Assembly: GCA_903856555.1 (NCBI GenBank)
Contig: CAIOCC010000207.1
Coordinates: forward strand, 1 to 9,784
DNA length: 9,784 bases
DNA from: an uncultured Bacteroidota bacterium
GTDB lineage: Bacteria; Bacteroidota; Bacteroidia; UBA7662
Reading direction: 5' to 3'
The position numbers and the translations under genes were made by a program. This document shows, in pieces, positions 7,508-9,784 of the stretch. Every line of letters starts with the position of its first letter. Within the stretch, counting starts at the first letter, position 1. The notes below the pieces were generated by a model. The model saw only the letters and a program-made list of their open reading frames with translations, was not told the DNA's origin and made no database searches.

Positions 7508-8293
7508 TTAGGGATTGACTCGGCCTTTCCAAACAAAAGCCGAGGCCAGGTTGTAGGCGAGTTTGGAGGCCACCCGATCCCCCAAGGAAGAATGCGAAAA
7601 GGAAGAGGAATCCGTGATATAGTGGGTATGGCTACCATCAAAAAAACCACGCATTTGGAGATGAACCGAAAGGTCCGTCTCGGGTCCCTCCAAAGCAAGG
7701 GGGGAAAACGGAAGTATCACGGTTCGTAACATTTCATCCCCTCCCAAATGATAGGAAAAACCACCGTTCACCGGCATGGAAGGTCGCTGATATTGACCCT
7801 CCATTTTGAAAAAAATATAACCGCTGTTCCAATTCCAATGCATGTGGGCACTGCTAAGCAAAGAAAGCGGATGGCTAGGAGGCCAAGAAGCCGGATCGCT
7901 GTGGTTGAGCAGGGAGTCCAATCCTACACGAAACCGCAAGGCGGTGAAGGTCCCGGCGGGAACCGAAGGAGCCAAACGCCAGCGCGATTGGGTTTGACGC
8001 TCCAAGTCGGCATAAAAAACCGCGTTGGGGAATTCGAGCCAAGAACTATCGGTGCGTTGCAAGGCAAAACCGCTGAGGTAATACTGGCAATGGTTGATCT
8101 CGACCTGATTCAGGAGGGTGGGCAGCCAGGCCCTGTTCAATTCCAATGCAGAGGAATCGTAACGATGGTCCAAACGAAGGTAGAGACCCTCGGTGTTTTG
8201 AACAGGCGGTGTTGGCGTGCGGGGATCGCAGGATTGAATGGCGGTGGCTAGCGCCCAAACGCCCCATAACATCAAATGAACGGGAGCCTTCAT
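7508..8293 (-). CDS. MbnP-family copper-associated lipoprotein
   Basis: A 261-residue exported protein from the ATG at 8293, which lies 2 nt after the stop of the upstream gene. The N-terminus MKAPVHLMLWGVWALATAIQ followed by SCDPR is a signal peptide with lipobox Cys22. The MbnP family core is recognisable: VEINHCQYYLSGFAL (64-78), PAGTFTALRFRVGLD (112-126), SAHMHWNWNSGYIFFKMEG (148-166) and FSYHLGG (179-185). His150, His152, His182, His211, His222 and His224 and several Met residues could bind copper. Known for the family: methanotroph MbnP binds copper after its partner MbnH converts a Trp to kynurenine. Here the di-heme partner follows 29 nt downstream, so the same chemistry is inferred. 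Which Trp would be modified is not certain; W153 and W155 lie in the most conserved motif. No methanobactin precursor is nearby. Confidence 0.85.
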   Translation of the reverse strand: MKAPVHLMLWGVWALATAIQSCDPRTPTPPVQNTEGLYLRLDHRYDSSALELNRAWLPTLLNQVEINHCQYYLSGFALQRTDSSWLEFPNAVFYADLERQTQSRWRLAPSVPAGTFTALRFRVGLDSLLNHSDPASWPPSHPLSLLSSAHMHWNWNSGYIFFKMEGQYQRPSMPVNGGFSYHLGGDEMLRTVILPFSPLALEGPETDLSVHLQMRGFFDGSHTHYITDSSSFSHSSLGDRVASKLAYNLASAFVWKGRVNP

Positions 8294-8295
8294 CG

Positions 8296-8760
8296 CTATT
8301 GGTTTTCGGCGCTGTTGGGTTGGGGTGTCCGAAAACGGTCCGGTTCCTCCATGGACCAAAGGCATTGCATCCCTTCTCCGTCAAAAAGCATCCACCGTAC
8401 GGGCGATGGGACCAAAACCAATTTGGCTTTGCGCGTTGAGCGGTCCGATAATTCCCAGTCTACCAAGATGCCTTCGTCCATGGGGAGTTCGTAAGCCCCT
8501 TCTTCGACCACGGAATCCCGGTAGACCGCCGCCATGTAGGCGGTCGGCAGAAGGACTTCCTGTCCTGGAAAATGGGCTTCGTGCAATTTCTGCAATAGGT
8601 TTTCCAAAAAGGAACCGTGTTCACGGTTGAAAGCGTCTTCGGCCTCCAGCAAAAGGTCTTCGGCCTCGTCGTATTCCGGATCCGCGTAGCCTAATTCGGC
8701 GAGGCGGTTCCTCAACGTGACCAAATTCAACAAATCGTCTTCAATAGGGTTGGTTTTCAC
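8296..8760 (-). CDS. Conserved Bacteroidota protein of unknown function, head of the MbnP operon
   Basis: A 154-residue protein without signal peptide or membrane segment, so probably cytosolic. I chose the GTG at 8760, giving MKTNPIEDDLLNLVTLRNRL; the 25 upstream residues of the longer frame run into the promoter. The N-terminal half is strongly acidic and helical (residues about 5-60, with the repeated EDLLLEAEDAF pattern, possibly coiled coil). The middle has the segment EVLLPTAYMAA, and the C-terminal half is beta-like (GILVDWEL, AKLVLVPSPVRWMLFDGEG). I recognise it as similar to small conserved Bacteroidota hypothetical proteins but know no function. Its stop is 2 nt before the MbnP start codon, which implies co-transcription and probably coupled translation. 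It could be an unrelated housekeeping gene whose promoter the copper genes share. Confidence 0.75.
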   Translation of the reverse strand: MKTNPIEDDLLNLVTLRNRLAELGYADPEYDEAEDLLLEAEDAFNREHGSFLENLLQKLHEAHFPGQEVLLPTAYMAAVYRDSVVEEGAYELPMDEGILVDWELSDRSTRKAKLVLVPSPVRWMLFDGEGMQCLWSMEEPDRFRTPQPNSAENQ

Positions 8761-8779
8761 GGCGATGTACTTGATTCTC

Positions 8780-8787
8780 CAAAAATA
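8780..8787 (-). promoter_or_regulatory. Bacteroidota -7 element for the MbnP operon
   Basis: The minus strand reads TATTTTTG, matching TAnnTTTG, about 20 nt upstream of the GTG at 8760. This predicts a leader of roughly 12-15 nt. No good -33 TTG lies at the standard distance. It sits just beside the -33 element of the divergent promoter, so the two could compete for polymerase. Confidence 0.45.
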
Positions 8788-8794
8788 CAACCAC

Positions 8795-8824
8795 TTGGAC
8801 TGGCTAAGTCGGGATTTATCTTTG
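8795..8824 (+). promoter_or_regulatory. Canonical Bacteroidota promoter for the phosphohexomutase gene
   Basis: TTG at 8795-8797 is followed after exactly 19 nt by TATCTTTG at 8817-8824, which fits the Bacteroidota consensus TTG-N17-23-TAnnTTTG. Transcription would begin about 5-7 nt after the -7 box, at 8829-8831, which is the ATG itself. The mRNA is therefore predicted to be leaderless or nearly so. Confidence 0.65.
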
Positions 8825-8828
8825 GGAC

Positions 8829-9784
8829 ATGACAATCAAATTTGGAACCGACGGATGGCGAGCCATTATAGCCAAGGATTTTACGGTTGACAACGTAGCT
8901 CGCGTTGCCCAGGGTACCGCCGAATGGCTTTTGAAGACGAATCCCTCCCCTACGCTGGTCTTGGGATCGGATTGCCGATTTGGTGGCCGCATGTTTGCGG
9001 AAACCGTCGCCTTGGTGATGGCCCAAAACGGTGTCAAAGTCCTTTGGGACCGCAATGACTTTGTTTCGACCCCCATGGTATCGCTGGGAACCGTTCAACA
9101 CGGAGCCCAGGCCGGGGTTATTTTGACTGCCAGCCACAACCCGCCTTCGTACAACGGCTTCAAGATCAAGGCATCCTATGGAGGGCCCGCCGTTCCTTCG
9201 ATGATCTCCGAGGTGGAAGCCCTGATCCCTGAGCAGGCCCCTGCTTTGCAAAAGTCGGTGGCCTATTGGAAGGAATGGGGTCGCATCGTGGATGTGGATC
9301 TTTACGCGGCCTATCTGGATGAAATTCGAAAGAATTTCGACTTGGAAGCTATACAACCTCTTTCGGAGCGTTTGGCCTTTGATGCTATGTACGGTGCTGG
9401 TCAGCGTGTGATCCCTGATTTATTCCCCCATGCCCGGCTTTTGCATTGCAGCCACAACCCCGGATTTGACGGCCAGGCACCCGAGCCCATTGCCCGTAAT
9501 TTGACCGAGCTTTCGGAACGTTTGGCCAGCGACCCCTCTCTTGAGATCGGTCTTGCCGTGGATGGGGATGCGGACCGAATTGGCTTGTTAAATGCCTCGG
9601 GAGACTTTGTGGATTCCCATCATATTTTGATGCTTTTGGTGGCCTACTTGGCCGGTGTTCAAGGCAAAAAAGGCGATGTGGTGGTTTCCTTTTCCGTGAG
9701 CCCGCGCATGGAGCGTTTGTGCCGACACTTTGGTCTCAACTTGGTGGTGACCCCTATTGGATTCAAATACATCTGTGAAATCAT
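8829..9784 (+). CDS. Phosphoglucomutase/phosphomannomutase family protein, 3' truncated by window
   Basis: The first 318 residues of an alpha-D-phosphohexomutase that interconverts hexose-6- and hexose-1-phosphates, feeding sugar-nucleotide or glycogen metabolism. The N-terminus MTIKFGTDGWRAIIAKDFT is the family standard and fixes the ATG at 8829, since no other start codon fits. The phosphoserine loop TASHNPPSYNGFKIK carries Ser102, and the Mg loop DGDADR lies at 245-250. TPIGFKYICEI (308-318) opens the third domain, where the window ends; the sugar-specificity and phosphate loops are not visible, so the substrate cannot be assigned. It differs clearly from the GlmM-like protein at 1604-2980 and is a paralogue with a separate role. 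It diverges from the MbnP operon over 68 nt. Confidence 0.92.
   Translation, partial: MTIKFGTDGWRAIIAKDFTVDNVARVAQGTAEWLLKTNPSPTLVLGSDCRFGGRMFAETVALVMAQNGVKVLWDRNDFVSTPMVSLGTVQHGAQAGVILTASHNPPSYNGFKIKASYGGPAVPSMISEVEALIPEQAPALQKSVAYWKEWGRIVDVDLYAAYLDEIRKNFDLEAIQPLSERLAFDAMYGAGQRVIPDLFPHARLLHCSHNPGFDGQAPEPIARNLTELSERLASDPSLEIGLAVDGDADRIGLLNASGDFVDSHHILMLLVAYLAGVQGKKGDVVVSFSVSPRMERLCRHFGLNLVVTPIGFKYICEI

Noticed and set aside
7748..8251. A 167-codon plus-strand frame opposite the MbnP-like gene
   Set aside because: Low-complexity, Arg-rich translation without motifs; the minus-strand gene has a signal peptide and family core.
8294..8365. Upstream-extended start for the MbnP-like protein at 8365
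   Set aside because: It would bury the lipoprotein signal 24 residues inside the protein and overlap the upstream gene; the ATG at 8293 gives a normal signal peptide.
8757..9356. A 199-codon open frame on the minus strand inside the phosphohexomutase gene
   Set aside because: It is fully antisense to a gene with complete mutase motifs, its translation shows no recognisable domain, and it would cross the divergent promoter region.
1604..9784. Two phosphohexomutase genes as a recent duplication
   Set aside because: The proteins differ in N-terminus and motif context (DPDVDR versus DGDADR) and match distinct family branches, so they are old paralogues.

Overview
The window looks like a chromosomal segment from a Bacteroidota (Flavobacteriia/Cryomorphaceae-like) bacterium. 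Three things point this way. Gene starts lack Shine-Dalgarno sequences. Three upstream regions carry the Bacteroidota -7 promoter motif TAnnTTTG, one of them with a TTG exactly 19 nt upstream. The proteins (GlmM-type mutase, LuxC-like acyl-CoA reductase tail, MbnP plus di-heme peroxidases) are of the type common in that phylum. I see no mobile element, tRNA, rRNA or CRISPR, and no gene-free stretch longer than about 150 nt.

Layout: positions 3-446 (+) hold the C-terminal part of an acyl-CoA reductase (LuxC-like), converging with a single base between stops on a leftward operon that occupies 448-3897. In transcription order that operon is dapF (diaminopimelate epimerase), glmM (phosphoglucosamine mutase) and a cysteine desulfurase. 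The first two supply cell-envelope precursors (meso-DAP and UDP-GlcNAc); the third mobilises sulfur. A divergent intergenic region of about 140 nt separates dapF from a rightward HtrA/DegP-type periplasmic protease (4040-5506).

The right half (5531-8760) is a second leftward operon: a conserved small protein of unknown function, an MbnP-family lipoprotein, an MbnH/MauG-like di-heme peroxidase, and a second, smaller di-heme protein. Gaps are 2 nt and 29 nt, then a 14-nt overlap. In characterised methanotroph systems MbnH converts a Trp of MbnP to kynurenine, which creates a copper site. The operon is therefore best read as an outer-membrane or periplasmic copper-related, protein-modifying module. 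The second di-heme protein has lost the inter-heme Trp and the usual distal-pocket Gln and Glu, which makes it the most unusual item here.

At 8829 a second phosphohexomutase starts rightward from a canonical Bacteroidota promoter placed so close that its mRNA is probably leaderless; it runs off the window end. Several true starts are GTG or TTG, so start calls rest on family N-termini, lipoprotein signals and promoter positions.
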